DNA of 64,000 nt from Pleuronectes platessa (taxonomy: Eukaryota; Chordata; Actinopteri; Pleuronectiformes; Pleuronectidae), in contig NW_026519048.1 in NCBI RefSeq assembly GCF_947347685.1, positions 62,001 through 126,000 of the forward strand, written 5' to 3'. Below the pieces are notes generated by a model. The model was not told where the DNA came from. It did not search any database and saw only the letters and a program-made list of their open reading frames with translations. Below are positions 1 to 11,506 of this stretch, one piece after another. Made by a program: the position numbers and the translations under genes. How positions within the stretch are numbered: the first letter of the stretch is position 1; the number at the start of each line of letters is the position of its first letter.

Positions 1-195
1 AAAAAGGTATAAAGAAGGAATTACAGACAACACCATTGGATTTACTACATGTTTTATTTCAAACAGAAAAAAACATTAACATAATAATATGACAAATACT
101 TACCTGGTAATTACCTTAAGAAAAGGAATTACCCACCTCACATTTCAATTGGATCCACCCTTCACATTGTCTCGAAAAGAGTTTTGTAAAAGAAA

Positions 196-261
196 GGGGA
201 GGAGTCTAACAGAGGCAGAGAGTATATAAGGCAGATCAGCAAACAGCTCACTGCTCACTCT
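196..261 (+). promoter_or_regulatory. TATA-type promoter-like block of A'
   Basis: GGGGAGGAG (196-204) lies 18 bp before TATATAAG (223-230). An initiator-like TCACTCT follows (255-261), with its A 34 bp after the start of the TATA box, which is normal RNA polymerase II spacing. A second copy has its TATA at 1597. The downstream leader GACAAAATGC is also found in array B. Transcription would run rightwards, away from the chromosome end, into the ribozyme. No expression evidence is available. Confidence 0.45.
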
Positions 262-349
262 GACCTCAGCCAGCATAGGACAAAATGCTCCATGCACTCA
301 TCACAAACAAAGCAAAATGACTTGTGTTTATTACCACTTATCACACATC

Positions 350-404
350 TTAAGCCCAAGCCTGAAGAAGATTTATTTCAATCGAAACGTCGCGGCGGGC
401 TTAA
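350..404 (+). ncRNA. Hammerhead-like ribozyme, A' copy 1
   Basis: Type I-like layout. Stem I outer strand TTAAGCCC (350-357) pairs with GGGCTTAA (397-404), and the inner 2 bp of stem I are GC/GC. The core is CTGAAGA (362-368). Stem II is GATT/AATC with a six-base loop. GAAA is at 384-387, and the cleavage triplet GTC (389-391) is followed by GCGGC. Stem III would be only ACGT, a palindrome that could pair between two molecules, as proposed for minimal hammerheads of Penelope-like elements and animal retrozymes. Weak points: an extra A between the core and stem II, and the very short stem III. Confidence 0.6.
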
Positions 405-1723
405 AGATTGCAACTATGGATGTGTTATTACAGTATTAACTGATACTTACCTATGTAATTGCCTTACCTGAAAAAAGGAAAATAAGAGGAATTACCTACC
501 CCAACTAGGGATGATTTAATGATGGCAAATGGTCTACTTATAACAACTGCATTGTAGCAGAATTTTTGGAACCACCTATAACTCTAATTTGAGAATATTA
601 TACTCATTTGAGAACTACCTAAACTCTAATTTGAGACGATTATACTCACCTGAGAACTAAGACTACCACCTACCGTGTAAAAGGGGATAGCTTCTTTAGA
701 AACCTACCCACACGTAAAGACAACTATATTTAATAGTGTTTGTACAAGGTTATTTTACCAAGTGAGGGGCACCCTATGTTCCAGGAGGGCCCGTGCATAA
801 CGTTGGACCGACGGGGTCGGTCCACGGATATTACCGTTCTTACCTAACCCTGGCCAGTGCCGCCTGGAACAGCATTGGGGTGCCCTTCTAAAACACTGCT
901 TTAGTCTTCTCCATGTTGGACCGATGCTGTCCAATTTTTAGGAATCGTTTCCCACAAGCAACTGGCGAGAAAGAGGCCAAGGAATTAACGGCTCCCGACG
1001 GACCCTGCTTTCTACTACCCCTACCCCAAATCCTCTTACCCTAACCCTAACCCCAGGACCCCTTACCCTAACCCTAACCACAGGACCCCTTGCCCTCATC
1101 CTAACCCCCATCCCATCTGGTTCAGGGACGATGCTGTTGGACAGTGTAAATATGAAGAAAGGCATGGTTTTGGCTGGGTAGTGGAAGGTGGAATAACTGA
1201 GATTTAAACACTACGGAGTATTCATCTTTTTTCCTTTTTTAACTGTAAAGAGGAAAAAGGGAGGAATTATCCACTAACAACACCAATTGGTTTATTACAT
1301 GTTTTATTTCAAACCAGAGAAACATGTACATAACTACAATACAGAATATTCACCTGTGTAATTACCTCACCTGAAAAAAGGTATAAAGAAGGAATTACAG
1401 ACAACACCATTGGATTTACTACATGTTTTATTTCAAACAGAAAAAAACATTAACATAATAATATGACAAATACTTACCTGGTAATTACCTTAAGAAAAGG
1501 AATTACCCACCTCACATTTCAATTGGATCCACCCTTCACATTGTCTCGAAAAGAGTTTTGTAAAAGAAAGGGGAGGAGTCTAACAGAGGCAGAGAGTATA
1601 TAAGGCAGATCAGCAAACAGCTCACTGCTCACTCTGACCTCAGCCAGCATAGGACAAAATGCTCCATGCACTCATCACAAACAAAGCAAAATGACTTGTG
1701 TTTATTACCACTTATCACACATC

Positions 1724-1778
1724 TTAAGCCCAAGCCTGAAGAAGATTTATTTCAATCGAAACGTCGCGGCGGGCTTAA
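1724..1778 (+). ncRNA. Hammerhead-like ribozyme, A' copy 2
   Basis: Same sequence as 350-404, shifted by 1374 bp. Confidence 0.6.
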
Positions 1779-2216
1779 AGATTGCAACTATGGATGTGTT
1801 ATTACAGTATTAACTGATACTTACCTATGTAATTGCCTTACCTGAAAAAAGGAAAATAAGAGGAATTACCTACCCCAACTAGGGATGATTTAATGATGGC
1901 AAATGGTCTACTTATAACAACTGCATTGTAGCAGAATTTTTGGAACCACCTATAACTCTAATTTGAGAATATTATACTCATTTGAGAACTACCTAAACTC
2001 TAATTTGAGACGATTATACTCACCTGAGAACTAAGACTACCACCTACCGTGTAAAAGGGGATAGCTTCTTTAGAAACCTACCCACACGTAAAGACAACTA
2101 TATTTAATAGTGTTTGTACAAGGTTATTTTACCAAGTGAGGGGCACCCTATGTTCCAGGAGGGCCCGTGCATAACGTTGGACCGACGGGGTCGGTCCACG
2201 GATATTACCGTTCTTA

Positions 2217-2295
2217 CCTAACCCTAACCCTAACCCTAACCCTAACCCTAACCCTAACCCTAACCCTAACCCTAACCCTAACCCTAACCCTAACC
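2217..2295 (+). repeat. ITS-1, (CCCTAA)n, 79 bp
   Basis: About 13 perfect hexamers. The left edge is at CCTAACCC of an A' unit; an uninterrupted unit would read CCTAACCCTGGCC. The right edge joins GGGCTTAAAG of an A unit with at most one shared base, 4-5 nt downstream of the predicted hammerhead cleavage site. Confidence 0.98.
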
Positions 2296-2404
2296 GGGCT
2301 TAAAGTTTGCAACTATGGATGTGTTATTACAGTACTAACTGAATCGAAACGTCGCGGCGGGCTTAAAGTTTGCAACTATGGATGTGTTATTACAGTACTA
2401 ACTG
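2296..2404 (+). repeat. 63-bp partial tandem duplication at the ITS-1 junction
   Basis: Directly after ITS-1 the stretch from GGGCTTAAAG to TACTAACTG (2296-2341) is followed by a 63-bp block (2342-2404). That block starts at AATCGAAACGTCGCGGC (the 3' half of the hammerhead) and runs through the same GGGCTTAAAG...TACTAACTG sequence before normal unit sequence resumes. No other A unit has it. Confidence 0.9.
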
Positions 2405-2564
2405 ATACTTACCTTTATAATTAAACTGAACTGATGGCAAATGGTCTATTTTACAAACTGCATTGTAGCAGAATTTTTGGAACCACCTATAAACTCTAAC
2501 TTGAGATTATTATACTCACTTGAGAATATTTAATAGTGTTTGTGCAAGGTTATTTTACCAAGTG

Positions 2565-2687
2565 AGGGGCACCCTATGTTCCAGGAGGGCCAGTGCATAA
2601 CGTTGGACCGACGGGGTCGGTCCACGGATATTACCGTTCTTACCTAACCCTGGCCAGTGCCGCCTGGAACAGCATTGGGGTGCCCTT
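2565..2687 (+). other. Structured telomere-template block, A form
   Basis: Nested inverted repeats form a plausible RNA fold. Outer stem: AGGGGCACCC (2565-2574) with GGGTGCCCTT (2678-2687). Second stem: TGTTCCAGG (2577-2585) with CCTGGAACA (2663-2671), 9 bp perfect. Inside are a hairpin TGGACCGAC/GTCGGTCCA (2604-2624) and a small hairpin in ACGGATATTACCGT (2624-2637). CCTAACCCT (2643-2651) then sits unpaired between this hairpin and the closing strand. It is 1.5 telomere repeats, the length used as a template in telomerase RNAs. Other complete copies start at 765 (A'), 4393, 6221, 8049, 9877, 11705 and 13533. Copies at 2139 and 15361 are cut by an ITS exactly at CCTAACCC. The role is unknown. 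Confidence 0.6.
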
Positions 2688-2810
2688 CTAAAACACTGCT
2701 TTAGTCTTCTCCATGTTGGACCGATGCTGTCCAATTTTTAGGAATCGTTTCCCACAAGTAACTGGCGAGAAAGAGGCCAAGGAATTAACGGCTCCTGACG
2801 GACCCTGCTT

Positions 2811-2910
2811 TCTACTACCCCTACCCCAAATCCTCTTACCCTAACCCTAACCCCAGGACCCTTTACCCTAACCCTAACCACAGGACCCCTTGCCCTCATC
2901 CTAACCCCCA
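2811..2910 (+). repeat. Fossil telomeric stretch in A unit
   Basis: Short runs TACCCTAACCCTAACC alternate with CCAGGACCCTT-like spacers about 30 bp apart, followed by CCTCATCCTAACCCCC. They look like diverged telomere repeats fixed inside the unit, and recur in every A and A' copy (for example 1011-1110). In the - strand frame they encode Arg-Val repeats, which explains the recurrent 75-codon frame. Confidence 0.75.
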
Positions 2911-3344
2911 TCCCATCTGGTTCAGGGACGATGCTGTTGGACAGTGTAAATATGAAGAAAGACATGGTTTTGACTGGTTAGTGGAAGGTGGAATGACTGA
3001 GATTTAAACACTACGTAGTATTCACCTTTTTTCCTTCCTTAAAATTTAGTGGGAAAAGGGTAGGAATTATTCACAAACAAACACCAATTGGTTTATTACA
3101 TGTTTATTTCAATCCGAAGAAACATCATAATAACTGTATATTCAATACTTACCTTGTAATTACCTTAAATTAAGGAATTACTCACCCTACGACACCCAAC
3201 ACCAATTGGTTTATTTATTATTCATGACATGACCAATGTTGTCTCTTTTCAATGTCCTATAGGACACTCCACTGGTCCTCATAAAAACTTGAGTGAGCAG
3301 TGACAGCTGATTAGAGGCCATGTCTTGATTGTAGAACTTAAGAT

Positions 3345-3407
3345 CTCCAGGCGAGCTATTCCTGGAGCATAGATGAAAGTAAGACTCCAGATGAACGATT
3401 TATGGAG
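3345..3407 (+). repeat. Tandem hairpin pair in A unit
   Basis: CTCCAGG (3345-3351) pairs with CCTGGAG (3361-3367), and CTCCA (3385-3389) with TGGAG (3403-3407). Each is followed by a GCATA...AAGTAAGACTCC segment, so the pair is a diverged direct duplication of about 40 bp. Repeated in all seven A units. Confidence 0.6.
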
Positions 3408-3885
3408 CATAAAGTAAGACTCCCACTTTGAGAATTCCGTGTGTATGAAGCCACGAAGAACAGAATTTTGCCTCCGGAACCTTTGGAAAGCTCTGCGGAA
3501 GGCCAGTATCACAGTCCCATCAGTGGAGATCTACTTTCTCATCATTATATATACTCACCCCTGCCTGCGACTCAACGTTCAATTTGAGGTATCTTATTAC
3601 AAATATAAGGACAACTCAGTCATTCATATAAAACAATTCTTTAAAATACTTAATATTTATGTAATTACCCAACCTGAATAAGGAGGAATTACCTGCCCCA
3701 CTACGAACAAACACCAAATGTTCCATTTCTTATAATTTGTTTTCATAACTGCAATGCAGACCACTTACCTGTGTAATTACCTTACCTCTATAAAGGAATA
3801 AAGAAGGAATTACAGACAACACCATTGGATTTACTACATGTTTTATTTCAAATAAGAAAAAAACATTAACACAATTTTATGACAA

Positions 3886-3897
3886 ATACTTACCTGG
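3886..3897 (-). promoter_or_regulatory. Consensus 5' splice site / U1 5'-end match in A unit
   Basis: The + strand reads ATACTTACCTGG, equal to the first 12 nt of U1 snRNA, so a - strand transcript would carry the ideal 5' splice site AGGTAAGTAT. Other exact ACTTACCT copies in this unit are at 3147, 3763 and 4235. Confidence 0.4.
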
Positions 3898-3985
3898 TAA
3901 TTACCTTAAGAAAAGGAATTACCCACTTCACATCTCAATTGGATCCACCCTTCACATTGTCTCGAAAAGAGTTTTGTAAAAGAAA

Positions 3986-4051
3986 GGGGAGGAGCCTAAC
4001 AGAGGCAGAGAGTATATAAGGCAGAGCAGCAAACAGCTCACTGCTCACTCT
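3986..4051 (+). promoter_or_regulatory. TATA-type promoter-like block of A unit
   Basis: Same layout as in A': GGGGAGGAG (3986), TATATAAG (4013-4020), initiator-like TCACTCT (4045-4051). Further copies have their TATA box at 5841, 7669, 9497, 11325, 13153 and 14981. It lies about 127 bp upstream of the ribozyme, so each predicted RNA would contain it. Confidence 0.45.
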
Positions 4052-4139
4052 GACCTCAGCCAGCATAGGACAAAATGCTCCATGCACTCATCACAAACAA
4101 AGCAAAATGACTTGTGTTTATTACCACTTATCACACATC

Positions 4140-4194
4140 TTAAGCCCAAGCCTGAAGAAGATTTATTTCAATCGAAACGTCGCGGCGGGCTTAA
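4140..4194 (+). ncRNA. Hammerhead-like ribozyme, A unit copy 1
   Basis: Outer stem I TTAAGCCC (4140-4147) with GGGCTTAA (4187-4194), 8 bp perfect. Core CTGAAGA (4152-4158), GAAA (4174-4177), GTC (4179-4181), predicted cleavage after 4181. The stem I internal loop (AA opposite GGC) is where type I hammerheads make their loop-loop contact. Two adjacent copies in the tandem array would release an 1828-nt monomer RNA. Confidence 0.6.
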
Positions 4195-5967
4195 AGTTTG
4201 CAACTATGGATGTGTTATTACAGTACTAACTGATACTTACCTTTATAATTAAACTGAACTGATGGCAAATGGTCTATTTTACAAACTGCATTGTAGCAGA
4301 ATTTTTGGAACCACCTATAAACTCTAACTTGAGATTATTATACTCACTTGAGAATATTTAATAGTGTTTGTGCAAGGTTATTTTACCAAGTGAGGGGCAC
4401 CCTATGTTCCAGGAGGGCCAGTGCATAACGTTGGACCGACGGGGTCGGTCCACGGATATTACCGTTCTTACCTAACCCTGGCCAGTGCCGCCTGGAACAG
4501 CATTGGGGTGCCCTTCTAAAACACTGCTTTAGTCTTCTCCATGTTGGACCGATGCTGTCCAATTTTTAGGAATCGTTTCCCACAAGTAACTGGCGAGAAA
4601 GAGGCCAAGGAATTAACGGCTCCTGACGGACCCTGCTTTCTACTACCCCTACCCCAAATCCTCTTACCCTAACCCTAACCCCAGGACCCTTTACCCTAAC
4701 CCTAACCACAGGACCCCTTGCCCTCATCCTAACCCCCATCCCATCTGGTTCAGGGACGATGCTGTTGGACAGTGTAAATATGAAGAAAGACATGGTTTTG
4801 ACTGGTTAGTGGAAGGTGGAATGACTGAGATTTAAACACTACGTAGTATTCACCTTTTTTCCTTCCTTAAAATTTAGTGGGAAAAGGGTAGGAATTATTC
4901 ACAAACAAACACCAATTGGTTTATTACATGTTTATTTCAATCCGAAGAAACATCATAATAACTGTATATTCAATACTTACCTTGTAATTACCTTAAATTA
5001 AGGAATTACTCACCCTACGACACCCAACACCAATTGGTTTATTTATTATTCATGACATGACCAATGTTGTCTCTTTTCAATGTCCTATAGGACACTCCAC
5101 TGGTCCTCATAAAAACTTGAGTGAGCAGTGACAGCTGATTAGAGGCCATGTCTTGATTGTAGAACTTAAGATCTCCAGGCGAGCTATTCCTGGAGCATAG
5201 ATGAAAGTAAGACTCCAGATGAACGATTTATGGAGCATAAAGTAAGACTCCCACTTTGAGAATTCCGTGTGTATGAAGCCACGAAGAACAGAATTTTGCC
5301 TCCGGAACCTTTGGAAAGCTCTGCGGAAGGCCAGTATCACAGTCCCATCAGTGGAGATCTACTTTCTCATCATTATATATACTCACCCCTGCCTGCGACT
5401 CAACGTTCAATTTGAGGTATCTTATTACAAATATAAGGACAACTCAGTCATTCATATAAAACAATTCTTTAAAATACTTAATATTTATGTAATTACCCAA
5501 CCTGAATAAGGAGGAATTACCTGCCCCACTACGAACAAACACCAAATGTTCCATTTCTTATAATTTGTTTTCATAACTGCAATGCAGACCACTTACCTGT
5601 GTAATTACCTTACCTCTATAAAGGAATAAAGAAGGAATTACAGACAACACCATTGGATTTACTACATGTTTTATTTCAAATAAGAAAAAAACATTAACAC
5701 AATTTTATGACAAATACTTACCTGGTAATTACCTTAAGAAAAGGAATTACCCACTTCACATCTCAATTGGATCCACCCTTCACATTGTCTCGAAAAGAGT
5801 TTTGTAAAAGAAAGGGGAGGAGCCTAACAGAGGCAGAGAGTATATAAGGCAGAGCAGCAAACAGCTCACTGCTCACTCTGACCTCAGCCAGCATAGGACA
5901 AAATGCTCCATGCACTCATCACAAACAAAGCAAAATGACTTGTGTTTATTACCACTTATCACACATC

Positions 5968-6022
5968 TTAAGCCCAAGCCTGAAGAAGATTTATTTCAAT
6001 CGAAACGTCGCGGCGGGCTTAA
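5968..6022 (+). ncRNA. Hammerhead-like ribozyme, A copy 2
   Basis: Identical to 4140-4194, +1828 bp. Confidence 0.6.
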
Positions 6023-7795
6023 AGTTTGCAACTATGGATGTGTTATTACAGTACTAACTGATACTTACCTTTATAATTAAACTGAACTGATGGCAAATGG
6101 TCTATTTTACAAACTGCATTGTAGCAGAATTTTTGGAACCACCTATAAACTCTAACTTGAGATTATTATACTCACTTGAGAATATTTAATAGTGTTTGTG
6201 CAAGGTTATTTTACCAAGTGAGGGGCACCCTATGTTCCAGGAGGGCCAGTGCATAACGTTGGACCGACGGGGTCGGTCCACGGATATTACCGTTCTTACC
6301 TAACCCTGGCCAGTGCCGCCTGGAACAGCATTGGGGTGCCCTTCTAAAACACTGCTTTAGTCTTCTCCATGTTGGACCGATGCTGTCCAATTTTTAGGAA
6401 TCGTTTCCCACAAGTAACTGGCGAGAAAGAGGCCAAGGAATTAACGGCTCCTGACGGACCCTGCTTTCTACTACCCCTACCCCAAATCCTCTTACCCTAA
6501 CCCTAACCCCAGGACCCTTTACCCTAACCCTAACCACAGGACCCCTTGCCCTCATCCTAACCCCCATCCCATCTGGTTCAGGGACGATGCTGTTGGACAG
6601 TGTAAATATGAAGAAAGACATGGTTTTGACTGGTTAGTGGAAGGTGGAATGACTGAGATTTAAACACTACGTAGTATTCACCTTTTTTCCTTCCTTAAAA
6701 TTTAGTGGGAAAAGGGTAGGAATTATTCACAAACAAACACCAATTGGTTTATTACATGTTTATTTCAATCCGAAGAAACATCATAATAACTGTATATTCA
6801 ATACTTACCTTGTAATTACCTTAAATTAAGGAATTACTCACCCTACGACACCCAACACCAATTGGTTTATTTATTATTCATGACATGACCAATGTTGTCT
6901 CTTTTCAATGTCCTATAGGACACTCCACTGGTCCTCATAAAAACTTGAGTGAGCAGTGACAGCTGATTAGAGGCCATGTCTTGATTGTAGAACTTAAGAT
7001 CTCCAGGCGAGCTATTCCTGGAGCATAGATGAAAGTAAGACTCCAGATGAACGATTTATGGAGCATAAAGTAAGACTCCCACTTTGAGAATTCCGTGTGT
7101 ATGAAGCCACGAAGAACAGAATTTTGCCTCCGGAACCTTTGGAAAGCTCTGCGGAAGGCCAGTATCACAGTCCCATCAGTGGAGATCTACTTTCTCATCA
7201 TTATATATACTCACCCCTGCCTGCGACTCAACGTTCAATTTGAGGTATCTTATTACAAATATAAGGACAACTCAGTCATTCATATAAAACAATTCTTTAA
7301 AATACTTAATATTTATGTAATTACCCAACCTGAATAAGGAGGAATTACCTGCCCCACTACGAACAAACACCAAATGTTCCATTTCTTATAATTTGTTTTC
7401 ATAACTGCAATGCAGACCACTTACCTGTGTAATTACCTTACCTCTATAAAGGAATAAAGAAGGAATTACAGACAACACCATTGGATTTACTACATGTTTT
7501 ATTTCAAATAAGAAAAAAACATTAACACAATTTTATGACAAATACTTACCTGGTAATTACCTTAAGAAAAGGAATTACCCACTTCACATCTCAATTGGAT
7601 CCACCCTTCACATTGTCTCGAAAAGAGTTTTGTAAAAGAAAGGGGAGGAGCCTAACAGAGGCAGAGAGTATATAAGGCAGAGCAGCAAACAGCTCACTGC
7701 TCACTCTGACCTCAGCCAGCATAGGACAAAATGCTCCATGCACTCATCACAAACAAAGCAAAATGACTTGTGTTTATTACCACTTATCACACATC

Positions 7796-7850
7796 TTAAG
7801 CCCAAGCCTGAAGAAGATTTATTTCAATCGAAACGTCGCGGCGGGCTTAA
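7796..7850 (+). ncRNA. Hammerhead-like ribozyme, A copy 3
   Basis: Identical to 4140-4194, +3656 bp. Confidence 0.6.
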
Positions 7851-9623
7851 AGTTTGCAACTATGGATGTGTTATTACAGTACTAACTGATACTTACCTTT
7901 ATAATTAAACTGAACTGATGGCAAATGGTCTATTTTACAAACTGCATTGTAGCAGAATTTTTGGAACCACCTATAAACTCTAACTTGAGATTATTATACT
8001 CACTTGAGAATATTTAATAGTGTTTGTGCAAGGTTATTTTACCAAGTGAGGGGCACCCTATGTTCCAGGAGGGCCAGTGCATAACGTTGGACCGACGGGG
8101 TCGGTCCACGGATATTACCGTTCTTACCTAACCCTGGCCAGTGCCGCCTGGAACAGCATTGGGGTGCCCTTCTAAAACACTGCTTTAGTCTTCTCCATGT
8201 TGGACCGATGCTGTCCAATTTTTAGGAATCGTTTCCCACAAGTAACTGGCGAGAAAGAGGCCAAGGAATTAACGGCTCCTGACGGACCCTGCTTTCTACT
8301 ACCCCTACCCCAAATCCTCTTACCCTAACCCTAACCCCAGGACCCTTTACCCTAACCCTAACCACAGGACCCCTTGCCCTCATCCTAACCCCCATCCCAT
8401 CTGGTTCAGGGACGATGCTGTTGGACAGTGTAAATATGAAGAAAGACATGGTTTTGACTGGTTAGTGGAAGGTGGAATGACTGAGATTTAAACACTACGT
8501 AGTATTCACCTTTTTTCCTTCCTTAAAATTTAGTGGGAAAAGGGTAGGAATTATTCACAAACAAACACCAATTGGTTTATTACATGTTTATTTCAATCCG
8601 AAGAAACATCATAATAACTGTATATTCAATACTTACCTTGTAATTACCTTAAATTAAGGAATTACTCACCCTACGACACCCAACACCAATTGGTTTATTT
8701 ATTATTCATGACATGACCAATGTTGTCTCTTTTCAATGTCCTATAGGACACTCCACTGGTCCTCATAAAAACTTGAGTGAGCAGTGACAGCTGATTAGAG
8801 GCCATGTCTTGATTGTAGAACTTAAGATCTCCAGGCGAGCTATTCCTGGAGCATAGATGAAAGTAAGACTCCAGATGAACGATTTATGGAGCATAAAGTA
8901 AGACTCCCACTTTGAGAATTCCGTGTGTATGAAGCCACGAAGAACAGAATTTTGCCTCCGGAACCTTTGGAAAGCTCTGCGGAAGGCCAGTATCACAGTC
9001 CCATCAGTGGAGATCTACTTTCTCATCATTATATATACTCACCCCTGCCTGCGACTCAACGTTCAATTTGAGGTATCTTATTACAAATATAAGGACAACT
9101 CAGTCATTCATATAAAACAATTCTTTAAAATACTTAATATTTATGTAATTACCCAACCTGAATAAGGAGGAATTACCTGCCCCACTACGAACAAACACCA
9201 AATGTTCCATTTCTTATAATTTGTTTTCATAACTGCAATGCAGACCACTTACCTGTGTAATTACCTTACCTCTATAAAGGAATAAAGAAGGAATTACAGA
9301 CAACACCATTGGATTTACTACATGTTTTATTTCAAATAAGAAAAAAACATTAACACAATTTTATGACAAATACTTACCTGGTAATTACCTTAAGAAAAGG
9401 AATTACCCACTTCACATCTCAATTGGATCCACCCTTCACATTGTCTCGAAAAGAGTTTTGTAAAAGAAAGGGGAGGAGCCTAACAGAGGCAGAGAGTATA
9501 TAAGGCAGAGCAGCAAACAGCTCACTGCTCACTCTGACCTCAGCCAGCATAGGACAAAATGCTCCATGCACTCATCACAAACAAAGCAAAATGACTTGTG
9601 TTTATTACCACTTATCACACATC

Positions 9624-9678
9624 TTAAGCCCAAGCCTGAAGAAGATTTATTTCAATCGAAACGTCGCGGCGGGCTTAA
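9624..9678 (+). ncRNA. Hammerhead-like ribozyme, A copy 4
   Basis: Identical to 4140-4194, +5484 bp. Confidence 0.6.
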
Positions 9679-11451
9679 AGTTTGCAACTATGGATGTGTT
9701 ATTACAGTACTAACTGATACTTACCTTTATAATTAAACTGAACTGATGGCAAATGGTCTATTTTACAAACTGCATTGTAGCAGAATTTTTGGAACCACCT
9801 ATAAACTCTAACTTGAGATTATTATACTCACTTGAGAATATTTAATAGTGTTTGTGCAAGGTTATTTTACCAAGTGAGGGGCACCCTATGTTCCAGGAGG
9901 GCCAGTGCATAACGTTGGACCGACGGGGTCGGTCCACGGATATTACCGTTCTTACCTAACCCTGGCCAGTGCCGCCTGGAACAGCATTGGGGTGCCCTTC
10001 TAAAACACTGCTTTAGTCTTCTCCATGTTGGACCGATGCTGTCCAATTTTTAGGAATCGTTTCCCACAAGTAACTGGCGAGAAAGAGGCCAAGGAATTAA
10101 CGGCTCCTGACGGACCCTGCTTTCTACTACCCCTACCCCAAATCCTCTTACCCTAACCCTAACCCCAGGACCCTTTACCCTAACCCTAACCACAGGACCC
10201 CTTGCCCTCATCCTAACCCCCATCCCATCTGGTTCAGGGACGATGCTGTTGGACAGTGTAAATATGAAGAAAGACATGGTTTTGACTGGTTAGTGGAAGG
10301 TGGAATGACTGAGATTTAAACACTACGTAGTATTCACCTTTTTTCCTTCCTTAAAATTTAGTGGGAAAAGGGTAGGAATTATTCACAAACAAACACCAAT
10401 TGGTTTATTACATGTTTATTTCAATCCGAAGAAACATCATAATAACTGTATATTCAATACTTACCTTGTAATTACCTTAAATTAAGGAATTACTCACCCT
10501 ACGACACCCAACACCAATTGGTTTATTTATTATTCATGACATGACCAATGTTGTCTCTTTTCAATGTCCTATAGGACACTCCACTGGTCCTCATAAAAAC
10601 TTGAGTGAGCAGTGACAGCTGATTAGAGGCCATGTCTTGATTGTAGAACTTAAGATCTCCAGGCGAGCTATTCCTGGAGCATAGATGAAAGTAAGACTCC
10701 AGATGAACGATTTATGGAGCATAAAGTAAGACTCCCACTTTGAGAATTCCGTGTGTATGAAGCCACGAAGAACAGAATTTTGCCTCCGGAACCTTTGGAA
10801 AGCTCTGCGGAAGGCCAGTATCACAGTCCCATCAGTGGAGATCTACTTTCTCATCATTATATATACTCACCCCTGCCTGCGACTCAACGTTCAATTTGAG
10901 GTATCTTATTACAAATATAAGGACAACTCAGTCATTCATATAAAACAATTCTTTAAAATACTTAATATTTATGTAATTACCCAACCTGAATAAGGAGGAA
11001 TTACCTGCCCCACTACGAACAAACACCAAATGTTCCATTTCTTATAATTTGTTTTCATAACTGCAATGCAGACCACTTACCTGTGTAATTACCTTACCTC
11101 TATAAAGGAATAAAGAAGGAATTACAGACAACACCATTGGATTTACTACATGTTTTATTTCAAATAAGAAAAAAACATTAACACAATTTTATGACAAATA
11201 CTTACCTGGTAATTACCTTAAGAAAAGGAATTACCCACTTCACATCTCAATTGGATCCACCCTTCACATTGTCTCGAAAAGAGTTTTGTAAAAGAAAGGG
11301 GAGGAGCCTAACAGAGGCAGAGAGTATATAAGGCAGAGCAGCAAACAGCTCACTGCTCACTCTGACCTCAGCCAGCATAGGACAAAATGCTCCATGCACT
11401 CATCACAAACAAAGCAAAATGACTTGTGTTTATTACCACTTATCACACATC

Positions 11452-11506
11452 TTAAGCCCAAGCCTGAAGAAGATTTATTTCAATCGAAACGTCGCGGCGG
11501 GCTTAA
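11452..11506 (+). ncRNA. Hammerhead-like ribozyme, A copy 5
   Basis: Identical to 4140-4194, +7312 bp. Confidence 0.6.

Larger units (their letters stand above)
1..2216 (+). repeat. Satellite array A' (1374-bp period)
   Basis: A 1374-bp tandem unit: landmarks such as TATATAAG (223 and 1597) and the CCAGGAGGGCCCGTGC block (781 and 2155) recur at exactly 1374 bp. The window opens inside a unit, so one full and one partial copy are present. The second copy is cut by ITS-1 at CCTAACCC (2217), the position where the first copy reads on into CCTAACCCTGG (843). A' is homologous to array A but lacks most of the A segment around 3150-3780 and has extra sequence at about 445-730 that A lacks. It holds a promoter-like block (196-261), hammerhead-like motifs (350-404, 1724-1778) and the telomere-template block (765-887; second copy truncated). 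No credible gene is present. Confidence 0.96.
3052..3950 (+). repeat. Degenerate sub-modules of A unit
   Basis: Roughly five diverged copies of a ~90-120 bp module, at about 3052-3125, 3143-3215, 3655-3735, 3761-3850 and 3886-3950. Typical parts are ACTTACCT, GTAATTACCTTA, AAGGAATTAC and CACCAATTGGTTTATTACATG. GTAATTACCTTA and AAGGAATTAC are near-inverted repeats (for example 3156-3181). The A unit therefore grew partly by internal duplication. The intervening 3240-3650 shows no recognised element beyond the hairpin pair listed separately. Confidence 0.55.

Noticed and set aside
1..60. Window start as the chromosome terminus
   Set aside because: It starts inside an A' unit, not in telomere repeats; the end must lie further left.
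938..1165. 75-codon - strand frame with Arg-Val repeats in every A and A' unit
   Set aside because: The repeat is translated GGGTTA-type sequence from the fossil telomeric stretch.
2565..2687. A genuine telomerase RNA gene
   Set aside because: The template-like motif and stems fit in part, but no pseudoknot, CR4/5-like or H/ACA elements could be identified with confidence, and it lies in a multicopy satellite. Kept only as a hypothesis.
3279..3681. 77- and 80-codon overlapping frames on opposite strands in A units
   Set aside because: Mutually overlapping, no domain, expected by chance in a repeated AT-rich stretch.
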